This document shows, in pieces, positions 56,307-64,000 of a DNA stretch of 64,000 bases. This DNA is from Allolobophora icterica (taxonomy: Eukaryota; Annelida; Clitellata; Crassiclitellata; Lumbricidae). Made by a program: the position numbers and the translations under genes. The notes beneath the pieces are model-generated. The model searched no databases. It had not been told where the DNA came from and saw only the letters and a program-made list of their open reading frames with translations. The stretch lies in NCBI GenBank assembly GCA_963556255.1, contig OY744604.1, positions 70,820,390 to 70,884,389 of the forward strand. The letters are read 5' to 3'. Each line of letters starts with the position of its first letter. Positions within the stretch are counted from its first letter, which is position 1.

Positions 56307-56414
56307 GTGAGTCTTAATAATCAAATACATGATAGAAAACAACAGCCAACAACTCAGCCAGCCACAGCAATAATAATATTGATCATCTATGCTTGGTTAA
56401 ATATAGGATTTGAT

Positions 56415-56612
56415 CAGGGCTGTAGTGGTAAAATTAAAGGTGAGTACACGCTACCGGGTAGTTTTCCTAAACGAATTAAAGGTGAGTATACGCTACTGGT
56501 TAGTTTTCCGAAACAAATTAGATTTGAGTACAAATATTCTGTGATGTAAGTATACGGTCTCTAGAGGTGAGTACACACTGTATACCCGCGTATACCCTCG
56601 ACTACAGCCCTG
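56415..56612. mobile_element. hAT-type MITE, copy 2
   Basis: Inverted ends CAGGGCTGTAGT and ACTACAGCCCTG. Flanks GATTTGAT and GATATGAT match at 7 of 8. Internally homologous to 5,217-5,395. A GGTGAGTACACGCTACYGG unit is present twice. Confidence 0.92.
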
Positions 56613-56741
56613 GATATGATTAACCTAGACACTAAGTTGAATTGAGCAAAAGTAATCATACATCGAAAACGGCTATGGACACGCTACTGAACACTGCTCT
56701 TAGGAGAGGAACAACAAGAGTATGTTTATCGAATAAACTAT

Positions 56742-57809
56742 TGTAGCGGAACCCGGGGGCAGAACTATTTTACCAGGATGGCCCAGCCCCGGTATCCGTG
56801 TTTGAGTTGTAAGTCCGTGGAGTAAGGCTTCCCTTATCAAGCGGAAGACTTGAGCGACTTCTATAACGCACTTTATTAAACCAAACAAATCGACTATCCG
56901 TCGTAATTAAATTGTATGAAATCAACTAGTTCAACAGTCGACAATGTACTTGATCCTTGCTATTGAAGATTCAATGTCCATCGGCCACCACACTTGACGC
57001 AGCACATCTCACAGAGTTCCAAGTTACCGATGAGCAATTAATGTTACCCGTTCAACGCCAGAGATTACTTCGCTTCTGTAGCGCCAACGTCCGTAGGAAT
57101 TCGCGTATTCGAAGTTCGCAACAGTTCATTCACGCCACAAAGTCCACAGTACTTCTATTGCGCAGTTAAGTTCGCAACGTTCTGTCGACGACGTGTAGTT
57201 CGCTACAACTACAACTTTCTTTGACGACGACAACTTCCTGACGACGACGACTTCAACTCCCGAACTCCGATTGACTGTTGACTGCACTGTACTGTACTGT
57301 TTCGACTGACCGCTGACTGCTGCTCCGTGTGTCTTCCTCTTTCTCTTTTATATTGTCCGAACTGGCATACTGCTGGCAGATGTTAGGTCACGTGACTGTA
57401 GACGGCTGGCAGACTGCTGGTCTATGGCTGGTCTATGTGACTGGCAGACTGTTGGCAGATGGCTGGTCTATGGCTGATCACATGATTGGCAGACTGCTGG
57501 TCTATGTGACTGGCAGACTACTGGCAGATGGCTGGTCTATGGCAGGTCTATGGCTGATCACGCGATTGGCAGACTGCTGGCATACTGCTGGTCTATGTGA
57601 CTGGCAGACTGCTGGCAGACGGCTGGTCTATGGCAAGTCTATGGCTGATCACATGATTGGCAGACTGCTGGTCTATGTGACTGGCAGACTACTGGCATAC
57701 TGCTGGCAGGTGGCAGGTCTATGGCTGGCGTATGGCAGGTCACGTGATTGGCAGACTGCTGGCATACTGCTGGTCTGCAAAATCTCCACAATCTTCCCCA
57801 ACAACAACA
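56742..57809 (-). repeat. 3' LTR of the gypsy element (approximate bounds)
   Basis: On the minus strand it begins near TGTTGTTGTTGGGG after a purine/AATGGGG stretch that could be the polypurine tract, and ends GGTTCCGCTACA, giving TG...CA ends. A polyadenylation signal AATAAA occurs near 56,875. The partner 5' LTR lies beyond the window, so the bounds are inferred from the ends and the position of ORF3. Confidence 0.6.
57370..57780 (+). repeat. Minisatellite inside the LTR
   Basis: Imperfect tandem units built from GACTGGCAGACTGCTGG, TCTATGGCTGATCAC and TGATTGGCAG, of variable length near 40-60 bp. A 169-residue open frame here, rich in Trp, Leu and Asp, is a translation of the repeat. Confidence 0.9.
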
Positions 57810-58142
57810 CAAAAGCCCCATTTTTGTGGACAAAATAAACTATCAGCTGAGAAAAACGCCAACCTCAACAAAGATAGGCAACCAGCCACAAAAGAAACAA
57901 CCAAAATGGTCCTCTTAGACCCAGAAGAAATGGTCAGCGTGAATAGAAAAACGACTTAAACCATCTAAATCAGTCCAATTCACATCGCAAAAGAAATGAC
58001 CCACTTAATTTCTCAAAGAAAAATGGTCAAAATGACTGAATTAACTTTTCAAAGAAATAGATGATCAAAAGGGACTCGAACAATCACTCCAAAAAAAACT
58101 TAAGTGAATCTCAATGAATGATGAAACAATCCGACCAACGAC
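57810..58142. other. Gypsy region between ORF3 and the LTR
   Basis: Non-coding minus-strand sequence after ORF3. It contains several related AAAAATGGTC/AAATGACC-like units and the likely polypurine tract near its left end. Confidence 0.5.
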
Positions 58143-58973
58143 TCAATCAATCTCAATAACCTCAACCGCAGTGGGCTTCTTCACGAGTCCATCAGTGCAT
58201 GGTCCAATTTTGGTTGGATTCGAGAAGTCCATACAATTCCATCCCTTATAAATCCCACGATAGAAAGAACGAGGGTAGTCAGGAAAGGCAACCCGCATCC
58301 GCTCCACAAATTCATCCTCCAAAGTCCCCACCGAAGCCACTCGAGCAAAACGAATCATTTTCTCCACAATGTCCACCGTTAAATTATGCAGAGAGAAAGT
58401 CTCCCCTGCCATTACAGGTTCCAAGGGGGCCAAACCACCTACTCCCACCACCGAACTAGAAGAAGGTACCACAATCTCGTGAACCGGAGGTGAAGGAATA
58501 TCGCTTGTCAAAGACGACTGAGAGGGTGGAACTACATCACTGGACAGCGAAAATTGAGGAGAAACAGCATCACTCACCGCAGAAAAAGTCTCATCGTATG
58601 CAAACTCCGATAAAATCTCATCCAGTCTCAGAGGCAACCCATCTCCAAGATCGGCATCGTCCATGCTAACATCTGGGAGAGAAGCAATAAACTTACGCCA
58701 TTCCTCATCGTTCATAGGAGGCTCAAGTCCCGATGTCTCTTCTGGCTCGGAAATATTCTCAAACAACGGGGCACCACAACTCGCTTGTCCGGAAAGTGTT
58801 TCAGTTTCCGAAGATCTTTTCGCAGAAGTTTTCGCCATCATAATTTTACGCACATTTCTTTCGTGACGCTTTTTCCGATGACGCCAAAGCGAGGTTTTAG
58901 CATACCATCCTCGATATTGTTTTCCACAAATATCGCAACTCAACACTTCTTCCTTCTTTCGCTTAACCTCCAT
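58143..58973 (-). CDS. Gypsy ORF3: C2H2-like zinc-finger protein, not envelope
   Basis: 276 residues, ATG at 58,973, starting 86 bases after the gag-pol stop on the same strand. The N-terminus is strongly basic with a finger CDICGKQYRGWYAKTSLWRH followed by RKKRH, which fits C-x2-C...H-x4-H. A long Ser/Pro/acidic middle (SPQFSLSSDVVPPSQSSL) follows, then a C-terminal domain with VASVGTLEDEFVERMRVAF and YRGIYKGWNCMDF. No signal peptide or transmembrane segment is visible, so it is not an env-type ORF. A DNA- or RNA-binding or regulatory role is inferred from the finger only. Confidence 0.7.
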   Translation of the reverse strand: MEVKRKKEEVLSCDICGKQYRGWYAKTSLWRHRKKRHERNVRKIMMAKTSAKRSSETETLSGQASCGAPLFENISEPEETSGLEPPMNDEEWRKFIASLPDVSMDDADLGDGLPLRLDEILSEFAYDETFSAVSDAVSPQFSLSSDVVPPSQSSLTSDIPSPPVHEIVVPSSSSVVGVGGLAPLEPVMAGETFSLHNLTVDIVEKMIRFARVASVGTLEDEFVERMRVAFPDYPRSFYRGIYKGWNCMDFSNPTKIGPCTDGLVKKPTAVEVIEID

Positions 58974-59058
58974 TGTATTTTCACCTCAGTTCTAGCTTTT
59001 CGTTTAAGAAAAATTCTTCTGAAATCACTCGAACGCGTTTTGAAAAAGTTTCCCTCGT

Positions 59059-62000
59059 TTACAACAATCGCAATGGCCTTCTTATGATACGACGCGGTCG
59101 CTCGCTAGCATGCATCGCTAGCCCAGCGCCAACACCGCCCGACGGCTCCTGCGTGTCGCTCGGCCTAGAAGTAGGCCCCGCCTCCTCTGCTGGCCGATGT
59201 TTACGTCTCCGGAGGGTCCTTCCAAGACTGTTCGTGCTTGACTGAACTGCCTCTGTCACTTGAGAGTCACAGGAATCAACGGAAACTTTCTTTGGAGGAG
59301 ATCGCCTATCAAGCGACCCTGCTATGGTTCGCCGGGGCGATTTAACGCCCGGTGCATCCAACTTTTGTCCCGTCTCCCTTGGAGGCTCAGGGGCCGTTAC
59401 AATAAAAGTCGCATCAGACTGCGTTCCATCCACCGCTCCTTCTTCCCATTGTCCTGTCGTTCGGCTATAACACGGACGAAGTCTATCAATATGTACAATA
59501 AATGGTTTAGAACGAGGCGACTTTTGCAACTGAAAATTAACCAAACCACAACGCTTTATCACCATGTACGGCCCTCCAAAATTTTTCCCCCATTTTGGGC
59601 TACGACCCACAAATTTCCTTGGTGAAAATAGCCATACCCAGGCTCCAACCTGATACTCAACGGGCTTCACACGAAGATCATAGCTTTTCTTACGCCGTTC
59701 AGCGCTCCGTCCTAATTCTCTGCGCACAACCTCGTACGCGTTTCTCATGCGTTCCATCAGCTCATCTACAAAGGCCATATATGTAGGTAAATCTTCCGAA
59801 GCTTCCTTTGTTCGCCCGTAGACTAAATCTACGGGTCCTCTTACCTCTCTTCCAAACATTAACAGATTCGGTGAGAAACCTGTTACTTCATGAATCGAAC
59901 TTCTATAGGCGGCGAGGACATATGGAAGTCTCTCGTCCCAGTCACGTTGATTCGTTTCAACGACCTTGGCCAGCATGGCATTCATCGTTCTATGAAAACG
60001 CTCGATAAGACCATTACATTGGGGATGGTAGCCAGAAGTTCGTACCTTATCAATATCTAACAACTTGCACATTTCGTGAAATAACTTCCCGTCAAAGTTT
60101 CGTCCTTGGTCAGTCAAAACCTGGAGGGGCGCACCATACCGTACCACTACCGTCTCCACAAAAGCCTTGGCAATTGTCGAAGCCTCCTGATTCGATAAGG
60201 GAACAGCTTCAACAAACTTTGTAAAATGGTCCATCATGGTTAATATGTAGACATGTCCTCGCCGACTTCTCGGATGAGGCCCAGTCACGTCTAAACTTAC
60301 TCGCTCAAATGGTTCTCCACATGGTACAGGTTGAAGAGGTCCTCTCTTCGGCGGTTGTCCGCGCCAGTACCGACAACACTGTTCACAACGCTGACAAAAT
60401 CTCTTTACATCCTTTGACCAGCCAACCCAATAGGCACGTCTTCTCACTTGCCAGCGCGTTCGGCGTACCCCCAAATGACCGCCTGTGATTCCGGTGTGTG
60501 CTAACCGCATAAACTCATGCTTCATGGACCTAGGCATAAGGATTTGCTCTAACCCCGTAGGGTGTCTCCGATAAATCACTCCATCCTGTAAACACAGAGC
60601 GTCCTTCTGATACCAATAGGTTTTCACAGCTTCACTCTCCGTCAATATCTCCGTCAGATCGGGAAATCCGGCTCCGTCAGTTAACCAATTATAAACTAAT
60701 CGCAAGTCTGCATCTATCTTTTGAGCTTCTGCTACATCATTATCCGGCAAACCGACACCGGTGTCCACAACTTCCTTTACTTCTCGACTTTCCACTATTT
60801 CTTCTTCACCCGTAACGGTCCCACATTGCCGACAAGGCTTCCTAGACAAAGCGTCCGCATTTCCATGTCTTTTCCCTGGCCTATGTACAATCTCGAATTC
60901 AAACTCCGCAAGGCGCTCTAGCCATCGTCCCTGTTGTCCAATAGGTTCCGGAGTCTTCCACAACCACTGAAGCGCAGCATGATCAGTGCGGAGAACGAAA
61001 CGCTTCCCCAACAAATATTGTCTATAAACCTTAGTGAAATAGACCACAGCTAACAACTCCTTTCGAGTTATACAGTAATTCCTCTCGGCCTTAGAGAACA
61101 ATCGACTGCCATAAGCTATGACCTTTTCCTGTCCATCGATGCGCTGAGACAATACAGCTCCTATCCCCACATCCGAAGCATCACAATCCAACACGTACAC
61201 AGCGTCATCCACAGGCAACCCCAAAATAGGCGCCGTTGTCAAAGCCGTCTTTAATCGATCAAATGATTCCTGACAAGCCTCGTCCCAGGTAAACATCCTA
61301 CCTTTTCTGGTTAACGCAAATAACGGCTCAGCTAGGCTAGAAAATCCCAAAATAAACTTCCGATAATAGGCACAAAGGCCTAAAAAGGCTCTTACCTCAC
61401 CCAAACGGCTGGGCGTAGGCCAAGAAACTACCTCCTTTACCTTAGAAGGATCCACGGCTACTCCTGCAGCCGACACAATATGTCCCAAAAAGCAAACTGT
61501 GCGTCTTAAAAGATGACACTTATTCGGTTTTAACTTCAACTTAGCGGCTCGAAGGCGACGAAAAACCAAAGCCATCCTCTCCAAATGCTGCTTACAAGAA
61601 TTTCCAAAAATTATAACATCATCCAAATAAACCAAGCAGATTTCAAAATTCAACCCGGAGAGCACAATATCCATTAGTCGCTGAAAAGTGGCAGGCGCGT
61701 TGCAGAGGCCAAAGGGCATGACCCGCCAACCAAAAATGCCCCGCCGCGTGACAAAAGCAGTCTTATGAGCGTCCTCAAGATTCATCGCCACCTGGTGGTA
61801 TCCGCTCCGCAAATCCAAAGTACTAAACCACTCAGCACCAGAAAGAGCGTCTAGACATTCATCCACACGGGGTAACGGATAAGAATCTTTTTTGGTTTTG
61901 TCATTCAGCTGGCGATAATCAATACAAAATCTTAACGAGCCATCCTTCTTCTTCGCCAATACCACATTTGCAGCCCATTCACTCACAGCAGGTTCAATCA

Positions 62001-64000
62001 CACCGGCTGCTAACATCTCATCTAACTTATTATCTATTTCTGTCCGATAAGAAAGAGGCTGCCTCCTCAAAGGTTGTCTAACGGGACGAGCCGACCCCGT
62101 GTCAATCCGGTGCTCACAAACTGAAGTTCTTCCCAAATCCTGGTCTGAGACTGAAAATACATCAATATACTCGGTCAATAAATCTTTTAACTCCTTTCTT
62201 ACCTCTGAAGGCACATCCTCCGAGAGACTATCCATCAACCCTTCAACCACCTGATAATCCACAGTCTCCTTACCTTCCTCTTTACTCCTTTCCTCTTCCA
62301 CAACCTGCACAGGATGTAACTCCCCTATCAGAAAATCTTTTGCCAACATCGCTGGCTCCTTTCCTAAATTAATCATACGGACCCGAGGGGACGCCTCATC
62401 ATCATCGACAATCACTCTTGCAACATGCACACCCGGCATAATTTCAGCAGCTTCCGTTATCCAGGCAGGCGCCGTGACAGACAAATTACCATACACCATT
62501 TTAGAAGAAACATCTCTCTGCGAACGAGGAAGTACAATGGCATCCTCCGCAACAACAACACGACGACACCAAACAGCTCCATCTCCCCTCACCAACGGAA
62601 TCCGTCTACGACCAATAAAGAGGGCACCATTACCAAAACCCAAACGGCATCGATTCTCCCTCAACCAATTCATTCCAAGCAAAGGTTCAGAGACTTGATC
62701 CGACACAAGAAAACGAGTGACAATTTCAAAGCCACGCCAGATTCTAAGTGGAACACTAACCTCCCCAAGAACCCGAATGGAAGATCCATTCGCAGCCAAA
62801 AGGATACGCGTGCTTGGTTGCAACTCCAGCCCCTCAACATCAGAAGCAGGCACAATGCTTACCTCCGACCCCGTGTCGATAAGACAAAGGCGTGATCGTC
62901 GTTGGATAGTAGCTCGAACGTAGATGGCATTATTTGACAGAGTGTAGGGTCGTTCCCGCGTAGTATGGTTAGTGACCACGGCATCTGCCGGAGTCGGTCC
63001 TTCGGAGTAGTTCGCTTCGCTGTCTTGAGGTTGACCATCGCGGCCACGAGGTTGCCAACACTGTCGAGCAATATGTCCGACTCGACCACAGTTGTAGCAT
63101 GAGGGACGACGTCCAGCTGCTTGACGGTTCTGACGGACCTGGCCAGTATTTGAAGACGCTTGAGAGCATTTCCGTAGTTCCTCCAGCTGGTCAGATATTC
63201 TTTTCTCGAACTCCTCTTGTCGCTTCCGCTGGGCCGAAAAGAAACTGTCCAGCTGCGCACGAAGTTGGTTGTTCACGTCCACATCTTGGGTTCCCCTAAC
63301 CCGGTTCGGAGGTCGACGTCGATCATCAGTATCAGCCATCTGCTGATAAGCGCTGAGGCGTAACGCCATGCGATACGCCTCGTCGATTGACTTGGGCTCT
63401 CTCTCCCTGACCTTTAACGATAGTTCCTTGTCTCTGATCGCTTCCAAGAAAGCGTCACGTGCAACAATCTCCGTTGTCTCGCTGGAAGGAACGGGATAAG
63501 CTAACACGACTAACCGACGAATGTCGTGAAGCAAGTCACTCAGGCTTTCATCCGAACGTTGACGTCTGTAATAAAGCTGAGCGCGAAACGTTTCAGCTTG
63601 TCCTTCTGCTCCGTATCTTTGACGTAGTCTCTCGACGAGTTGCTCGTAGGTAATGTCCGATCTGGCTCCGAAGTCCCATAAAAGCTGTGTGGCCGCTTTC
63701 TCCAACGCAACACGTAGAAAATCCACTTTATCAGCGCCCGACCACTGATTATGCTTCGCACACACTTCAAACTGTGCGAGAAAGGATTCAAGGGAACCAG
63801 TCCCGTCGAACTTTCCAGGCTTCATATAGGTCATCTTGCGACCGAGTAGCGCACCAACGTTCTCAAGCAATCGCGATTCCGAGGCAGTTTCTTTCGCGGA
63901 CGATGTTCCTCTTTTGCCATCATCGACTGCTGCCACAGACGCCGGGTCGTCGAAGTCGATACTCTCCAGCAGCCGACTGGAGTCCGGTTTAATCTTTCCT
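59059..64000 (-). CDS. Ty3/gypsy gag-pol polyprotein, N-terminus beyond window
   Basis: One uninterrupted frame from the window edge to 59,059. The visible start near 63,936 is GTG, and the frame stays open to 64,000, so gag begins outside. Order: gag core (MKPGKFDGTGSLESFLAQF); CCHC knuckle CYNCGRVGHIARQC; aspartic protease LIDTGSEVSIVP; reverse transcriptase with FCIDYRQLND, FSTLDLRSGYHQVAM, LPFGL-type MPFGLCNAP and LVYLDDVIIFG; RNase H with DASDVGIGAVLSQR and RTDHAALQWL; integrase with an HHCC finger (HTGITGGHLG...CQRCEQC), DDE acids in VSLDVTGPH, VLTDQGRNF and GLIERFHRTM; and a GPY/F region NFGGPYMVIKRCG. Gag and pol share one frame. No internal stop was seen, so this is a potentially young copy. 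Confidence 0.93.
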   Translation of the reverse strand, partial: GKIKPDSSRLLESIDFDDPASVAAVDDGKRGTSSAKETASESRLLENVGALLGRKMTYMKPGKFDGTGSLESFLAQFEVCAKHNQWSGADKVDFLRVALEKAATQLLWDFGARSDITYEQLVERLRQRYGAEGQAETFRAQLYYRRQRSDESLSDLLHDIRRLVVLAYPVPSSETTEIVARDAFLEAIRDKELSLKVREREPKSIDEAYRMALRLSAYQQMADTDDRRRPPNRVRGTQDVDVNNQLRAQLDSFFSAQRKRQEEFEKRISDQLEELRKCSQASSNTGQVRQNRQAAGRRPSCYNCGRVGHIARQCWQPRGRDGQPQDSEANYSEGPTPADAVVTNHTTRERPYTLSNNAIYVRATIQRRSRLCLIDTGSEVSIVPASDVEGLELQPSTRILLAANGSSIRVLGEVSVPLRIWRGFEIVTRFLVSDQVSEPLLGMNWLRENRCRLGFGNGALFIGRRRIPLVRGDGAVWCRRVVVAEDAIVLPRSQRDVSSKMVYGNLSVTAPAWITEAAEIMPGVHVARVIVDDDEASPRVRMINLGKEPAMLAKDFLIGELHPVQVVEEERSKEEGKETVDYQVVEGLMDSLSEDVPSEVRKELKDLLTEYIDVFSVSDQDLGRTSVCEHRIDTGSARPVRQPLRRQPLSYRTEIDNKLDEMLAAGVIEPAVSEWAANVVLAKKKDGSLRFCIDYRQLNDKTKKDSYPLPRVDECLDALSGAEWFSTLDLRSGYHQVAMNLEDAHKTAFVTRRGIFGWRVMPFGLCNAPATFQRLMDIVLSGLNFEICLVYLDDVIIFGNSCKQHLERMALVFRRLRAAKLKLKPNKCHLLRRTVCFLGHIVSAAGVAVDPSKVKEVVSWPTPSRLGEVRAFLGLCAYYRKFILGFSSLAEPLFALTRKGRMFTWDEACQESFDRLKTALTTAPILGLPVDDAVYVLDCDASDVGIGAVLSQRIDGQEKVIAYGSRLFSKAERNYCITRKELLAVVYFTKVYRQYLLGKRFVLRTDHAALQWLWKTPEPIGQQGRWLERLAEFEFEIVHRPGKRHGNADALSRKPCRQCGTVTGEEEIVESREVKEVVDTGVGLPDNDVAEAQKIDADLRLVYNWLTDGAGFPDLTEILTESEAVKTYWYQKDALCLQDGVIYRRHPTGLEQILMPRSMKHEFMRLAHTGITGGHLGVRRTRWQVRRRAYWVGWSKDVKRFCQRCEQCCRYWRGQPPKRGPLQPVPCGEPFERVSLDVTGPHPRSRRGHVYILTMMDHFTKFVEAVPLSNQEASTIAKAFVETVVVRYGAPLQVLTDQGRNFDGKLFHEMCKLLDIDKVRTSGYHPQCNGLIERFHRTMNAMLAKVVETNQRDWDERLPYVLAAYRSSIHEVTGFSPNLLMFGREVRGPVDLVYGRTKEASEDLPTYMAFVDELMERMRNAYEVVRRELGRSAERRKKSYDLRVKPVEYQVGAWVWLFSPRKFVGRSPKWGKNFGGPYMVIKRCGLVNFQLQKSPRSKPFIVHIDRLRPCYSRTTGQWEEGAVDGTQSDATFIVTAPEPPRETGQKLDAPGVKSPRRTIAGSLDRRSPPKKVSVDSCDSQVTEAVQSSTNSLGRTLRRRKHRPAEEAGPTSRPSDTQEPSGGVGAGLAMHASERPRRIIRRPLRLL

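Larger units (their letters stand above)
56742..64000 (-). mobile_element. Ty3/gypsy LTR retrotransposon (5' part outside window)
   Basis: Comprises the 3' LTR, ORF3 and the gag-pol ORF. The 5' LTR and primer-binding site are not in the window. It lies downstream of the last recognised receptor exon (56,306), either in a further intron or past the gene's end. Confidence 0.9.

Noticed and set aside
55640..55720. Functional tRNA-Asn gene
   Set aside because: A and B boxes are good but the acceptor stem does not pair and a SINE body follows.
57329..57838. 169-residue frame with Trp/Leu/Asp repeats
   Set aside because: It follows the minisatellite in the gypsy LTR; no start context or homology supports a gene.

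Overview
This is a window of animal nuclear DNA, not bacterial. It holds split genes with GT/AG introns, a rhodopsin-like GPCR, a receptor-type guanylyl cyclase-like gene, tRNA-derived SINEs, hAT-type MITEs, LINEs, an LTR retrotransposon and a complete Polinton/Maverick. The repeat spectrum and domain set suggest a marine invertebrate. The phylum cannot be fixed from sequence alone.

Layout. (1) 1-17,000: two copies of a GPCR locus form a dispersed inverted duplication. The plus-strand arm spans about 1,040-3,240 and the minus-strand arm about 16,500-7,800. Different transposon insertions separate conserved intron blocks. The minus copy has its TM1-5 exon at 16,500-15,905, broken by a frameshift, and its TM6-7 exon at 8,213-7,837. 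A third fragment (TM5 only) lies near 6,400. LINE relics, a 114-bp perfect foldback (3,809-4,047) and a decayed hAT-like DNA transposon (8,862-10,556) are inside. (2) 18,270-56,306: a plus-strand single-pass receptor of the guanylyl cyclase family, recovered as 13 exons. These give a signal peptide, two Ig-like modules, an ANF-receptor ligand-binding region, a transmembrane segment and a pseudokinase (kinase-homology) domain. The cyclase domain must lie beyond the window or be absent. (3) 24,976-40,935: a 15.96-kb Polinton inside an intron of that receptor. It has 274-bp terminal inverted repeats (one mismatch) and a perfect 6-bp target duplication CTCTCT. (4) 41,040-45,170: a CR1-like LINE on the minus strand with two ORFs, just beyond the Polinton. 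(5) 56,742-64,000: a Ty3/gypsy element on the minus strand, with its 3' LTR, an unusual third ORF with a C2H2-like zinc finger, and a single gag-pol ORF that runs off the window.

The Polinton carries a virus-like gene set. On the minus strand at left are an ssDNA-binding-like protein (frameshifted), integrase and a zinc-ribbon/PLA2 protein. On the plus strand are the packaging ATPase, penton-like capsid protein, small virion proteins, a dUTPase-fold protein, a coiled-coil/hydrophobic protein, an unidentified conserved protein, the double-jelly-roll major capsid protein and a SAP-like protein with an acidic serine tail. On the minus strand at right are a fibre-like protein with a C1q-like head, an adenain-type protease and protein-primed DNA polymerase B (frameshifted). 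Many of its genes start right after an AT-rich TATA-like box, so they may be expressed from leaderless promoters.

Most interesting points: the fibre with phage-tail-fibre-like repeats and a C1q-like head; the conserved start-proximal promoter motif; integrase without its own ATG overlapping the PLA2 gene; Ig-like modules on a guanylyl-cyclase receptor; the gypsy ORF3 zinc finger; and an orphan protein family found inside a hAT-like transposon.
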